DNA of 64,000 nt. Source: Bacteroidales bacterium UBA5197. Its GTDB lineage: Bacteria; Bacteroidota; Bacteroidia; Bacteroidales; Lentimicrobiaceae. The stretch's first letter is position 1. Each line of letters begins with the position of its first letter. The position numbers were made by a program, and so were the translations under genes. The stretch spans positions 1 through 64,000 of the forward strand of contig DHVX01000086.1 of NCBI GenBank assembly GCA_002412885.1, written 5' to 3'. The notes beneath the pieces were generated by a model, which was not told the origin of the DNA, did not search any database, and saw only the letters and a list, made by a program, of their open reading frames with translations. Below are positions 16,555 through 25,319 of the stretch, in pieces.

Positions 16555-17463
16555 ATGTCAGTAGCGACCAGCCGTACAGGCACCGAAAATGCCAGAATCA
16601 GAATTGATCATGAAAAATGCACCGCATGCGGACTTTGTGTAAAAGTTTGCAAAGATTTTTCGCTGATCATAGAAGATAATATACTGAAAATTAACCAGAA
16701 ACCTCTGTTTGGCTGCATCGGATGCGGACATTGTGTGGCAGTGTGCCCCCATGATGCCATTGCAGTGAATGGCCGCACCCTGAATCCTGAAGACTTTTCA
16801 AAACTTGAAAAAGACAATCTGCCGGATTACGAATCATTAAACAAGCTGCTGCTCAACCGCAGAAGCACCAGAGACTTTAAAGACAAACCCGTACCAAAGG
16901 AAATCATCGAAAAGATACTTGCCATGGCTTCTACAGCTCCTATGGGTCTGCCACCGTCGGATGTAGGGGTGATGGTAATGAACAGCAAAGAAAAAGTGAA
17001 GCAGTTTTCGTTTGACTTTATCGATTTGCTGGAAAGGATGAAATGGATGGTTTCGCCGGCATCTTTGACGCTGATGCGACCTTTTATGAGCAAGGATGAT
17101 TATCTTTTGTTTAAATCATTCGTGATTCCCATGGTTTCGTTTTTTACGGAATCGCGCAAAAGGGACGAAAACTACCTGTTGTACGATGCCCCGCTGGCTA
17201 TGATGTTTTACGGGAATATGAGTGATCCTGCCGATCCTTACATTGCAGCTAATTATGCAACACTTGCCGCTGAATCGCTGGGGTTGGGCGCCTGCATGAT
17301 TGGCAGCGTGGGACCCTTCCTGAAAAATACAGGCAAGGATTTCAAACGTAAATATGGACTGCCCTCAAAAATGCGGGATTCAATTATCGTGATCTTTGGA
17401 TATCCTCAGGTAAAATTCAGCAAGACCATAAAAAGGAGTTTCGAACGCGTGTATTACGTTTAA
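16555..17463 (+). CDS. Ferredoxin-nitroreductase fusion protein
   Basis: 302 residues from ATG 16555. The N-terminus carries two 4Fe-4S binding motifs, CTACGLCVKVC and CIGCGHCVAVC (each CxxCxxCxxxC), followed by a nitroreductase-fold flavin domain from about 92: LLNRRSTRDFKDKPVPKE, then STAPMGLPPSD and the late YATLAAESLGLGACMIG. Electrons would pass from ferredoxin clusters to the FMN site; the substrate is unknown. The 32-residue upstream extension possible from 16459 is hydrophobic but overlaps the promoter box at 16530 and was rejected. The C-terminal PQVKFSKTIKR stretch is typical of this family. The gene is convergent with a T9SS protein, 14 bases away. Confidence 0.9.
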   Translation: MSVATSRTGTENARIRIDHEKCTACGLCVKVCKDFSLIIEDNILKINQKPLFGCIGCGHCVAVCPHDAIAVNGRTLNPEDFSKLEKDNLPDYESLNKLLLNRRSTRDFKDKPVPKEIIEKILAMASTAPMGLPPSDVGVMVMNSKEKVKQFSFDFIDLLERMKWMVSPASLTLMRPFMSKDDYLLFKSFVIPMVSFFTESRKRDENYLLYDAPLAMMFYGNMSDPADPYIAANYATLAAESLGLGACMIGSVGPFLKNTGKDFKRKYGLPSKMRDSIIVIFGYPQVKFSKTIKRSFERVYYV

Positions 17464-17477
17464 TTCTCCGAAACATG

Positions 17478-18623
17478 CTATTGTTTCAGAAATTTCCCGA
17501 TTTGCTTTTCACCTTTCTGTTGAATCATGATGAAATAGAGCCCGTTCACAAGGTCAGAGATATCGAGGACAACCTCACTTTTACCAAATATTTTAACAAT
17601 CTGACCCGCAGCGTTGTATAAAGTTTTTTCTACATTGGATCCATCAGGCATCAGCAGAAATCCGTTTGCGGGATTGGGATAAACCCTGAGTGCTTTTGTG
17701 TTGGTTTCAGGAATTGATTGAGGCACAGGAAGAATAATCTCAAAAAGATACCCGGCTGTGCTGCCTCCTCCTTCTTCTGTCATATAAAGTTTGTTACTGC
17801 TGACAAAGACAATGGCTTCATTCTGACCCGGAGTTGAAGTGAAAATATATTCGGTCACTTCTCCATCAAAAAACCGGTTACCTGGGTAGTTGACAAACGA
17901 AATCAGCTTTGTGTTGGTCAGTAAAACCAGCTCTCCGGTGTGGTGATTGATATCGGCAGAGGTAATTCTACCCGATTCCGTTGAATTTCCAATAAACCGG
18001 GAGTCAAGCAGACGGGCAATGTGCGTTCCGGGCTCATCAGGCAAAACATACATTTTAGTTATTCCTGTAAACGGATTGCTTCGGTCTTTGGTAAACAGAT
18101 ACAGCGAATCGTTGTGCCAGATCATGGCTTCTACATCATAATTCCGGTTTGAGGATGGCGGAGGAAATGCAGTTTGATCTTCGAATGAAAAGCGGATGAT
18201 TTCTGCTGTTGTATAATTGCCGGTAATTGTTTCCGGGTCAGGAATTTTATAAATCGCCAGATCGGCGCGTGTATTGTTGTTGTTGCCAAAATCTCCGATA
18301 AACCAGTTTTCGTCACTATCAACAGCCATATCTTCCCAATCGGTATTCTCAACATTGGTGATGGTAATGGTGCGCAACAGATTCCCGGTGCTATCAAAAC
18401 AGTAAATTTCATTGGCATTGCCTGAATCTTCGTGCGACCATATGCGGTTGCTTCCGCTGATGGCAATTCCTGAACTCTCAATGATCTGATTGGGCAACCG
18501 GCTGATTATCCTCAGATTGATCGGCTGAGTCTGATCAGCTGCTGATCTGACCACAGCCTGCTGACAACTTACATTCAGGGTCATCAATAAAGCACCTGCT
18601 GCAAGGGTATTTTTTATGTTCAT
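17478..18623 (-). CDS. T9SS-sorted beta-propeller protein
   Basis: 381 residues from ATG 18623, with a signal peptide containing VSC that could also be a lipobox. Residues about 30-280 look like a beta-propeller: repeated short strand pairs such as SGIAISGSNRIWSHEDSG, WFIGDFGNNNNTRAD and SLYLFTKDRSNPF. The C-terminal 70 residues are a T9SS type A sorting domain (RVYPNPANGFLLM, then ISDLVNGLYFIMI), directing surface export. The alternative upstream ATG at 18653 overlaps the preceding gene's stop and was not used. Function unknown; the upstream neighbour (18631-20091) ends 7 bases before it and is likely cotranscribed. Confidence 0.8.
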   Translation of the reverse strand: MNIKNTLAAGALLMTLNVSCQQAVVRSAADQTQPINLRIISRLPNQIIESSGIAISGSNRIWSHEDSGNANEIYCFDSTGNLLRTITITNVENTDWEDMAVDSDENWFIGDFGNNNNTRADLAIYKIPDPETITGNYTTAEIIRFSFEDQTAFPPPSSNRNYDVEAMIWHNDSLYLFTKDRSNPFTGITKMYVLPDEPGTHIARLLDSRFIGNSTESGRITSADINHHTGELVLLTNTKLISFVNYPGNRFFDGEVTEYIFTSTPGQNEAIVFVSSNKLYMTEEGGGSTAGYLFEIILPVPQSIPETNTKALRVYPNPANGFLLMPDGSNVEKTLYNAAGQIVKIFGKSEVVLDISDLVNGLYFIMIQQKGEKQIGKFLKQ

Positions 18624-18630
18624 TTTGGTT

Positions 18631-20091
18631 TTACTGGAATTTCTCAATTTCACGTATTCCTTTCCTATTCAGCACAATACGATAACGCTTATAGCTAAGT
18701 TGCTCCTCATTATTCAACTGTAGCACCAGGTTGATGTAATACATTTTCTCTCCTTTCACGATATCAATTCCACCATTTTCGCCTGGAGAGTATAATGGCA
18801 CAACCGGATTATCCATTTTCTGAATAAAATTGGAGACATTGAAACGAATAATATCATTCATTCCGCTGGTTGGATACTGACTGCATTCATTGAGGCTTAT
18901 GCGGTTCAGGCGCACAAGCTTGCGGTACAGAATAATTTTTTCGCGGTTGTTGCGGTTGTCTGCTTCAAGAATAGCAGAACGGTTTCTGACCTTCAGAACT
19001 TCATCAGGAACCTTGCTTTCAGGAATAAACACCATGCTTTCCTTGCTCCATCCGATCTTATGTTCGCTCAGGCTGATATCGGTGCGGTGATCGAAAAATC
19101 TGCGACCGAGTTTATGCGCAAAATAATACCGGGTAAGCTCCTTAATGCGATCTTTGAGCATATAACTTACCACCAAAGCCACAAAAAATGGCATGGTAAA
19201 GTTTCCGTATTTCAATTGAAATGAGAAAGCAATGGCTGTGGCAAATACCATTGACAATCCTGCCGCAATGCTCAGGTAAACCTGTTCAATCCAGACTCCG
19301 TCGCGGCGTTGATTGGTATTCAGAAAAAGCTCATTTTCAGCATACTTTTTCAACAGACTTAGCCTGAAAACCAGATCACGGTTTCGGTCGCTGCTGGCTT
19401 TTTCTACTACCGGATATGCCTTTTCGCGCTTGTAAGCAACTTCAGAATGAATGAACGACATCAGTTTTGAACAGACACTTTCATTGAGCTGTCCGGTTTT
19501 TCCCAGTCCATCCAATAATTTAAAACAATGCTGTTCAAGGATATTACTCAGAAACTCATCTCCGAAAAAGTAATAATTCATGAGCTCTTTGCTGATGGTA
19601 GGTACATTGATAACCCAGCGCAGGTTGCGGTAATTTTCAACAATCAGCTTTAAGTTTGTAATCAGATTATCGACCAGAGATTCAAGATCTTCGGCCATAC
19701 CGTTATGCTGAATGTGATAAATTTCGCCCCTTAAAGCACTCTTTACAATTGAAACAAACATGCGAATATGGTATTCATACTCGGCAGTTTTTGTGCGGGT
19801 TGTATCAGAAGCCAGTTCATTAAAGGATTTCTCCATAAGTGTAAAAGGCTCTTTCTCTTTATTTGCAATGTCGCGAAGCAAATAAACTGGCGTAATTAAT
19901 CGGATATTTGATTTCAGATCGCGGTAAAAATCTGTTTTCTGATAGGTTGTCCGGTTGATATCCAGGCTATTGGGTATAAATATCCAGGTATTCACTGCAA
20001 AGTCGCTTATTTCCTGTTTACGGCGTGCATTGAACCCCAGTTTGATTTCAACTGAGAACTTATCGTGAATTTTTACCAGATCTTCAATCAT
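18631..20091 (-). CDS. Uncharacterised membrane protein, two TM segments
   Basis: 486 residues; I do not recognise the family by name. The layout is a long N-terminal soluble region (1-265), two adjacent membrane helices (about 271-291 and 295-312, the second containing the YML KDRIKELTRYY exit), and a C-terminal soluble region (320-486). Both soluble parts would be on the cytosolic side. No enzymatic motif is evident. The FIPNSLDINRTTYQKTDFYRD segment at 38-57 looks highly conserved in style and may define the family. It lies between an SLC13 transporter and a T9SS protein, in a neighbourhood rich in phosphate-related genes. Confidence 0.8.
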   Translation of the reverse strand: MIEDLVKIHDKFSVEIKLGFNARRKQEISDFAVNTWIFIPNSLDINRTTYQKTDFYRDLKSNIRLITPVYLLRDIANKEKEPFTLMEKSFNELASDTTRTKTAEYEYHIRMFVSIVKSALRGEIYHIQHNGMAEDLESLVDNLITNLKLIVENYRNLRWVINVPTISKELMNYYFFGDEFLSNILEQHCFKLLDGLGKTGQLNESVCSKLMSFIHSEVAYKREKAYPVVEKASSDRNRDLVFRLSLLKKYAENELFLNTNQRRDGVWIEQVYLSIAAGLSMVFATAIAFSFQLKYGNFTMPFFVALVVSYMLKDRIKELTRYYFAHKLGRRFFDHRTDISLSEHKIGWSKESMVFIPESKVPDEVLKVRNRSAILEADNRNNREKIILYRKLVRLNRISLNECSQYPTSGMNDIIRFNVSNFIQKMDNPVVPLYSPGENGGIDIVKGEKMYYINLVLQLNNEEQLSYKRYRIVLNRKGIREIEKFQ

Positions 20092-20249
20092 TGAATAAAT
20101 TTACTGATTTTAACATCGGGTAACCCGATATTTTAAAAATTAATCGTTGTGGCCTGTTTACATTCGGTGAAGAAAGCTACAAAGGTCGGAAATTCCGGAT
20201 TAAACCAAACTTTCTGCACCAGATGTCCGGGGAAATTGAATCCTGGTTT

Positions 20250-21875
20250 TCAGAAAAGTCCGAAAACCCCGTTGGGTGTAATCCCAAGCACCCTGAACCA
20301 GGTTTCACCGGCGACAATATTTATCAGCCATGCAATCACCATAACGGTGAACCCGAATCTGAAAGTATCGGTAAGGCTGTATTGATCAGTTTCATAGAGC
20401 AGCGCGGCAGGTTTGCTGTTAAAAGGCAGCACATAAACATGCTCAATCATAAAAGCAACCGGAAGAGCCAGACTAAGAATGCTGAATCCAAACCGGCTGG
20501 CTACTCCAATGGCAATGGGAATAAAAATCATTGCACGCATGGTTTTCGACTGAAAAATCAGCGCACTGAAAATCATAACACCTGTAAGAATCAGATACAA
20601 AACCCAAAATGGGGTATGATTGCTGATGCCAAGATGATCGAAGAAAGCATTGACTCCGATGGAAGGTAAATCGGTAGCTGAAAATCCCGAACCAAGTGTA
20701 TAGGCTCCTGCCGAAAAGAGCATCAGGTGCCAGGGAATATCAACGTCATTCCATTTTACAATGCCGATTCGGGGCAGCAAAGCCACAATACCGCCCACAA
20801 AAGCTACGGCAGTCGGGCTGATGCCATGAAGTCGGTCGGTTGACCAAAAGCCAAGAATCAACAGAAAAATAATGACGGATTTAACTTCCTGTCGGTTAAG
20901 TTTTCCCAGTTTCTCGTATTCTTGTCTGAGTCGTGCCATTCCACCTTCAATCTGAGGCAATCTTTCGCCGGGCGACAAAGGGAAAAATACCTTCATGGCT
21001 AGTAAATACCCGATAAGCAATAAGCCAATCATAATAGGAAACATTGCAAACAGCCAATCGGAGAAAAAAACCGCTGATCCTGTAGCTCCTGCAATTAGTG
21101 CTGCAGCCAGCAAATTTGCTCCTGAACCGGTTAAAAAACCACTCGCACCAATGTTGATGTACATAAGATTCTGAAGTACAATGCTACGGCCAAAATTATT
21201 CCGGCTGCTTCCCCCATGTGCTCCATAAATGGCCGCAATCACCATAAAAATGGGCAATAAAATGGCTGCTTTTGCTGTAGTAGCCGAGATAAATGCTGAG
21301 AGAACCACATTGATCACAATAAAACTCAGAAAGATGGTACCTGCATTTTTCCCGAATCTGAGAATAAACCAGAGTGCGAATCGCTTGGCTACACCAGTCG
21401 CTACCAGCATACTTGCCAGCACAAACGACATAATATTCAGCCACATTACAGGATGCCCAAGCTGCGCATACGCTGTTTTCTCGCTTAAAACACCGGTGAG
21501 AACAAGTGTAACTATAAGGATAAGTGAGGTGAGGTAGTTGGGAATTGCTTCCGTAATCCAGAGAATAATACTGGCGATAAATATAGCCAGCATCATTTCA
21601 TTGGTGCGGGTAAACGCAACAGGACCCAGCTTTTCGTAGGCTTTTTTTGCTTCCTCCGACACCAGTTGCAATGAATCAATATCCTGCAAAAAAGGCAGTT
21701 TAATTACAAAAGCAAAAAGAATGAATGATAAGACTGCAAGAATTGGCCCGATTATGGCCAGCCATTTTTCAAAGCCGGTTTTTTCCCGTTTGGGCAGTTT
21801 TTCAATGCGATAATTCTGCATATCCAGCGGGTCGAATGCCTGAGCTGCCTGATATTCGTCTTGTTTCATAATCAT
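20250..21875 (-). CDS. SLC13/DASS family anion:sodium symporter
   Basis: 541 residues with about twelve hydrophobic segments. The ITEAIPNYLTSLI segment (about 107-119) and the repeated SATTAKAAILLP and SKTMRAMIFIPIAIG stretches are the family landmarks of Na+-coupled di/tricarboxylate, sulfate or phosphate carriers. An approximately 35-residue polar cytosolic N-terminus precedes helix one. Substrate cannot be read from the sequence; dicarboxylates are most common, but yeast and plant relatives carry phosphate, which is worth noting given the adjacent phosphate genes. A terminator of the CYTH gene (21932-21965) lies upstream, so it is likely a separate unit. The gap 20092-20249 holds only a small hairpin (CGGGTAACCCG). 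Confidence 0.85.
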   Translation of the reverse strand: MIMKQDEYQAAQAFDPLDMQNYRIEKLPKREKTGFEKWLAIIGPILAVLSFILFAFVIKLPFLQDIDSLQLVSEEAKKAYEKLGPVAFTRTNEMMLAIFIASIILWITEAIPNYLTSLILIVTLVLTGVLSEKTAYAQLGHPVMWLNIMSFVLASMLVATGVAKRFALWFILRFGKNAGTIFLSFIVINVVLSAFISATTAKAAILLPIFMVIAAIYGAHGGSSRNNFGRSIVLQNLMYINIGASGFLTGSGANLLAAALIAGATGSAVFFSDWLFAMFPIMIGLLLIGYLLAMKVFFPLSPGERLPQIEGGMARLRQEYEKLGKLNRQEVKSVIIFLLILGFWSTDRLHGISPTAVAFVGGIVALLPRIGIVKWNDVDIPWHLMLFSAGAYTLGSGFSATDLPSIGVNAFFDHLGISNHTPFWVLYLILTGVMIFSALIFQSKTMRAMIFIPIAIGVASRFGFSILSLALPVAFMIEHVYVLPFNSKPAALLYETDQYSLTDTFRFGFTVMVIAWLINIVAGETWFRVLGITPNGVFGLF

Positions 21876-21931
21876 AACGGTGTTGAAGACTGCTAAAATA
21901 ATCGAAATACTTCAGTGCGTAAAAAAACGAT

Positions 21932-21965
21932 CATGCTAACCAGCCCCGAAAGGCAGGTCAGCATG
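21932..21965 (-). terminator. Terminator of the CYTH gene pair
   Basis: Stem CATGCTAACC (21932-21941) with GGTCAGCATG (21956-21965), one mismatch. On the minus strand it is followed by ATCGTTTTTTT. Lies 14 bases after the end of the 21979-22446 gene. Confidence 0.8.
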
Positions 21966-21978
21966 AAAAATTAATCGT

Positions 21979-22446
21979 TTACCATTGTGTGAAGGGATGC
22001 TTCATGAGCATCGAATTGTAATATTTGGTCTGTCCGGTTACTTCTTCACCCAGCCATTCAGGTTTCTCAAAAGCCTCATTTTCATCTGATAGTTCCACTT
22101 CGGCAACGGTAAGGCCAAGGTTTTCGCCATAAAATTCATCAATTTCGTAAGTGTGAGGACCAGCTTTCACCTGATAGCGGGTTTTGTCGATTACACCGGG
22201 TTCGCAAATTTTCAACAACTCCTGAACTTCCGCTTCCGGAATTTCCTTTTCCCACTCATAGCGGCTGGCTCCTGATGCATTGCCTATCCCCTTAATGGTG
22301 ATAAATCCACGGTCGCCTTTTGTACGCACCCTGACGGTTCTTTCAGGAACGGAGCACAAATAACCCTGAGTAATTCTTGTTTCTTTGTGGGCAAGCGCTT
22401 TGTATTCGCCTCTAACCAGAAACTTACGTTCTATTTCTTTTCCCAT
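21979..22446 (-). CDS. CYTH-domain triphosphatase-like protein
   Basis: 155 residues, the full length of a single CYTH domain. The N-terminus MGKEIERKFLV is the ExExK motif that binds the triphosphate. Further charged strands follow in order: TVRVRTKGDRGFITIKG (about 35-52), SRYEWEKEIP, KTRYQVKAG, YEIDEFYGEN and VAEVELSDENEAF. These supply the metal- and phosphate-coordinating residues of the tunnel fold. Family members hydrolyse inorganic tripolyphosphate or thiamine triphosphate, or act as adenylate cyclases; the short bacterial form is most often a triphosphatase. It is 12 bases downstream of a CYTH-like gene, in the same operon. Confidence 0.9.
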   Translation of the reverse strand: MGKEIERKFLVRGEYKALAHKETRITQGYLCSVPERTVRVRTKGDRGFITIKGIGNASGASRYEWEKEIPEAEVQELLKICEPGVIDKTRYQVKAGPHTYEIDEFYGENLGLTVAEVELSDENEAFEKPEWLGEEVTGQTKYYNSMLMKHPFTQW

Positions 22447-22458
22447 TTTTTTGATTTA

Positions 22459-23100
22459 TTAATTGACCAGGGGTTTATTTATCATTCCAATAACCCGTTT
22501 AATCGCTTGAAGATAATTGATGTTTTCAAAGGAATCAGCACCAATGTCTTTCATGGTTTTTTTTATATCCGCTACTTCGGTTGATTCAGAATTGATGGTC
22601 ACAACCTTTGCTCCATTGATCAGCACAATACCATATTCGCAAATGGTATCGTTAACCATATAACCAAAACGTTGTTTATAGACCCTCACCGCCTGAAGAT
22701 CGGGATGGTTGGTTATCATTTCCATAAATTCCTTATAGGTGTACTCATCCTTTGTCAGTTCGGGCATTTCTACCTGAAAAGCCGGAAAAACCTCACCAGT
22801 CAGCATCCCGGCTTTCATTGGAAATTCACCTTTCATAAGCGGATTCCACTGTTCAAGTCCATCAACAGATTTGACATAGGTTTTAATGTCCATTTTACCA
22901 TTGCGGATTTTTGTATTATTTATGTCGTTGGTGCGCGACATGATGTAAATTTCTTCGGAATGGCGTTCCCACACCTTTTCAGGGATGGGCACAGAAAGAC
23001 GCGCCATACGTTTATGCGCTTCATCGAAGTTCTGTCCGAATGATCTGAACTCGAAGCGGGGCTTGGATTGTTCCCCGATTTCAATTATTTCTTTTGACAT
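22459..23100 (-). CDS. Divergent CYTH-like protein (tentative)
   Basis: 213 residues without signal peptide or membrane helix. Pattern recognition suggests a divergent CYTH fold: an opening strand PRFEFRSFGQ in place of ExExK, then SEEIYIMSRTNDINNTKIRNG, MDIKTYVKSVDG, a KQRFGYMVNDTICEYGIVLING strand pair and a C-terminal helix. The strand order with alternating charged residues resembles the neighbour at 21979-22446, but the canonical ExExK is absent, so catalytic ability is doubtful. The two genes are separated by 12 bases and share a terminator, which supports a functional pair. Family assignment is inference only. Confidence 0.5.
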   Translation of the reverse strand: MSKEIIEIGEQSKPRFEFRSFGQNFDEAHKRMARLSVPIPEKVWERHSEEIYIMSRTNDINNTKIRNGKMDIKTYVKSVDGLEQWNPLMKGEFPMKAGMLTGEVFPAFQVEMPELTKDEYTYKEFMEMITNHPDLQAVRVYKQRFGYMVNDTICEYGIVLINGAKVVTINSESTEVADIKKTMKDIGADSFENINYLQAIKRVIGMINKPLVN

Positions 23101-23188
23101 GATTTTTGGTTTTTTAAAGACAATAAGACTGCAATGAACATGCTCTGCTCATTTAAAAAGGATAACATCAACTCAAAAAAAGCAAAGC

Positions 23189-23215
23189 CTGGCAGGTTTG
23201 TTTAAAACCTGCCAG
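23189..23215 (-). terminator. Terminator of the phosphate-uptake operon
   Basis: Perfect 11-bp stem CTGGCAGGTTT (23189-23199) with AAACCTGCCAG (23205-23215), 5-nt loop. On the minus strand it is followed by a T-rich tract. Lies 11 bases after the lamin-tail gene. Confidence 0.7.
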
Positions 23216-23225
23216 AGCAATGACT

Positions 23226-25289
23226 CTATTTTCTTTTCGGCAATGTGCCGGCATTGTTGTTTGATGTACCTCGGGTAATCTCAGTAAAGATCACAAGGTT
23301 TGCTGAACCGTCTGGTTTGCGGCCGTATGACTGGGTTTCTAACATAGCTGGAAAAGTAATATCATCAATTACAGCTCCGGTTGCATTTTCGAGCCAAACC
23401 TGTTCGCCTCCGCTTGAAAGGCCAAAGCCACTGGCTTCGGTATCATCGGTAACGATTACAAAGAAACCACCTGCCGGAATTATAGTACCTGCGGGGAATT
23501 CTTTTTTTGGTTTGGTACCGGCCTGTCCACCGCCATCATAAATTTTATAACCGCTCAGATCAACATCAATTGCAGATCCATTAAAGATTTCAATCCAGTC
23601 GGGAGCTTCGGCAGTGCCACGTGAATAGATTTCATTCATCAGGATGACCACAGTTGGCGGAGGAGTTGAATTATCGTTGGCAGCACCTTTGGTAACAATG
23701 CTCAATATCTGCAGGTTGCTTGTTCCGTCAGGATAACGTCCGTATGACTCAGTCTCAGCGAGAGCTGGAAAAGTAATGTCATCAATAATCACTCCGGCAG
23801 CATTTTCAAACCAAACCTGTTCGCCACCGCTTGAAAGGCCAAAACCACTTGCGTCTGCATCATCTACCACAATTACAAAAAAGCTGCCTGGCTGGATAAT
23901 TGTACCAGCCGGTATTTCTTTTTTTGGCTTTGAGCCTGACTGTCCACCACTGTCGTAAATATTATATCCACTCAAATCAACTGCTACAGAAGATGCATTA
24001 AACAATTCGATCCAGTCAGGATCTTCAGTTACACCTCTTGAGAAAATCTCATTCATCAGAACCACAACAGCAGGAGGTGCTGCATTATCGTTGGCAGCAC
24101 CGGGAGTTACCACATTCAGAATCTGCCAGTTTGCATCTCCGTCAGGGAAACGACCGTATGACTGTGTTTCTTCAAGTGCCGGGAATGTAACATTGTCGAT
24201 AACAGTGCCTGAAGCATTCTCAAACCAAACCTGTTCGCCACCGCTTGAAAGTCCAAATCCACTTGCATCGGCATCGTCAACAACAATAATGTAGAAACCC
24301 TTTGCGGGGATGGTTGTTCCTGCAGGAATTACCTTTTTAGGTTTGCCACCCGATTCACCACCACTGTCGTAGATTTTATATCCACTGATATCCACAGAGG
24401 TTGTGGTTGCATTGTAGATTTCTATCCAATCGGGATTCTCGGTTGTTCCACGAGAGAAAATTTCATTCATAAGAATAACCGGAGCAGGAGGAGAGTCATC
24501 GTTGGCAGCTCCACGGGTAATTTTGTCCAGTATAGCCCATGGTCCGCTTCCATCAGGAATGCGTCCATATGACTGACTTGGTTCAAAAGCTGGGAAAGCT
24601 ACATTGTCGATTATATTGCCGGCATTGTTTTCAAGCCAAACTTCTTCGCCACCGCTCGACATTCCGAAACCACTTTCAGATCCATCATCGGTAACAATTA
24701 CGTAAAATCCGCGGGCAGGAATAGTTGTACCTGCGGGTACTTCTTTTTTAGGCTTGCCACCCGATTGACCGCCGGCATCATAAACTTTATATCCGCTGAT
24801 ATCGGCAGGACTATCAGAATTGTTATAAATTTCGATCCAATCGGGAGCTTCAACAGTACCGCGACTGTAAATTTCATTCATAACAATACTGGGAGCACCA
24901 ATGGTGTATGCACCGGTAGTTGCCGGGGCACCTGAAGGAGCATATGATTTCTGGCCAGATTCATTTTCAGCTTCAATATAATAGGAAACGGTTTTACCTG
25001 CTCCCTGAGCCGGAATATGTCCATTGTAGAAACCTGCAATAGCAGCGGGAGTCATTTGCAGATTGGTGAATGCGTCCTGATCAACTTTATAATAAAGCTT
25101 CACCGTTTTTATTCCGTTCATATCCGTTGCTTTTACGCTAACGGTTACAACGTCAGATTCGCCCGGAGCCTGCGGGCTGATGGTCAGATCGCTGAGCACC
25201 GGAGGGCCTTCGAAGATTTCATCCTTTACACATGACGAAAAAGTCAGGCCAAAGGCAATCAGTATAAAAAATATGATTCGTGTTTTCAT
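23226..25289 (-). CDS. Lipoprotein with four lamin-tail domains
   Basis: 687 residues. The lipobox FSSC puts the lipidated Cys at 20. Residues about 30-130 form one immunoglobulin-like domain (ISPQAPGESDVVTVSVKA), followed by four tandem lamin-tail domains at about 135-255, 270-390, 408-530 and 548-670. Each opens with VLMNEIxSRGT..PDWIEIYN, contains GYKIYDxGGxSG-KPKK, IPAGTTIP and SGFGLSSGGEQVW, and closes with SYGRxPDG. The repeats are highly similar, suggesting recent tandem duplication. Lamin-tail domains in bacteria accompany extracellular nucleases and phosphoesterases. Here it is last in the phosphate operon, so a surface scaffold for phosphate-source capture is a guess. Confidence 0.85.
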   Translation of the reverse strand: MKTRIIFFILIAFGLTFSSCVKDEIFEGPPVLSDLTISPQAPGESDVVTVSVKATDMNGIKTVKLYYKVDQDAFTNLQMTPAAIAGFYNGHIPAQGAGKTVSYYIEAENESGQKSYAPSGAPATTGAYTIGAPSIVMNEIYSRGTVEAPDWIEIYNNSDSPADISGYKVYDAGGQSGGKPKKEVPAGTTIPARGFYVIVTDDGSESGFGMSSGGEEVWLENNAGNIIDNVAFPAFEPSQSYGRIPDGSGPWAILDKITRGAANDDSPPAPVILMNEIFSRGTTENPDWIEIYNATTTSVDISGYKIYDSGGESGGKPKKVIPAGTTIPAKGFYIIVVDDADASGFGLSSGGEQVWFENASGTVIDNVTFPALEETQSYGRFPDGDANWQILNVVTPGAANDNAAPPAVVVLMNEIFSRGVTEDPDWIELFNASSVAVDLSGYNIYDSGGQSGSKPKKEIPAGTIIQPGSFFVIVVDDADASGFGLSSGGEQVWFENAAGVIIDDITFPALAETESYGRYPDGTSNLQILSIVTKGAANDNSTPPPTVVILMNEIYSRGTAEAPDWIEIFNGSAIDVDLSGYKIYDGGGQAGTKPKKEFPAGTIIPAGGFFVIVTDDTEASGFGLSSGGEQVWLENATGAVIDDITFPAMLETQSYGRKPDGSANLVIFTEITRGTSNNNAGTLPKRK

Positions 25290-25319
25290 CGTAGTTTTTT
25301 TTTAGATTTTTTCTAACAA

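Noticed and set aside
17464..17477. Terminator in the 14-bp gap between nitroreductase and T9SS gene
   Set aside because: Gap too short and no stem or T-run; termination, if present, must lie inside coding sequence.
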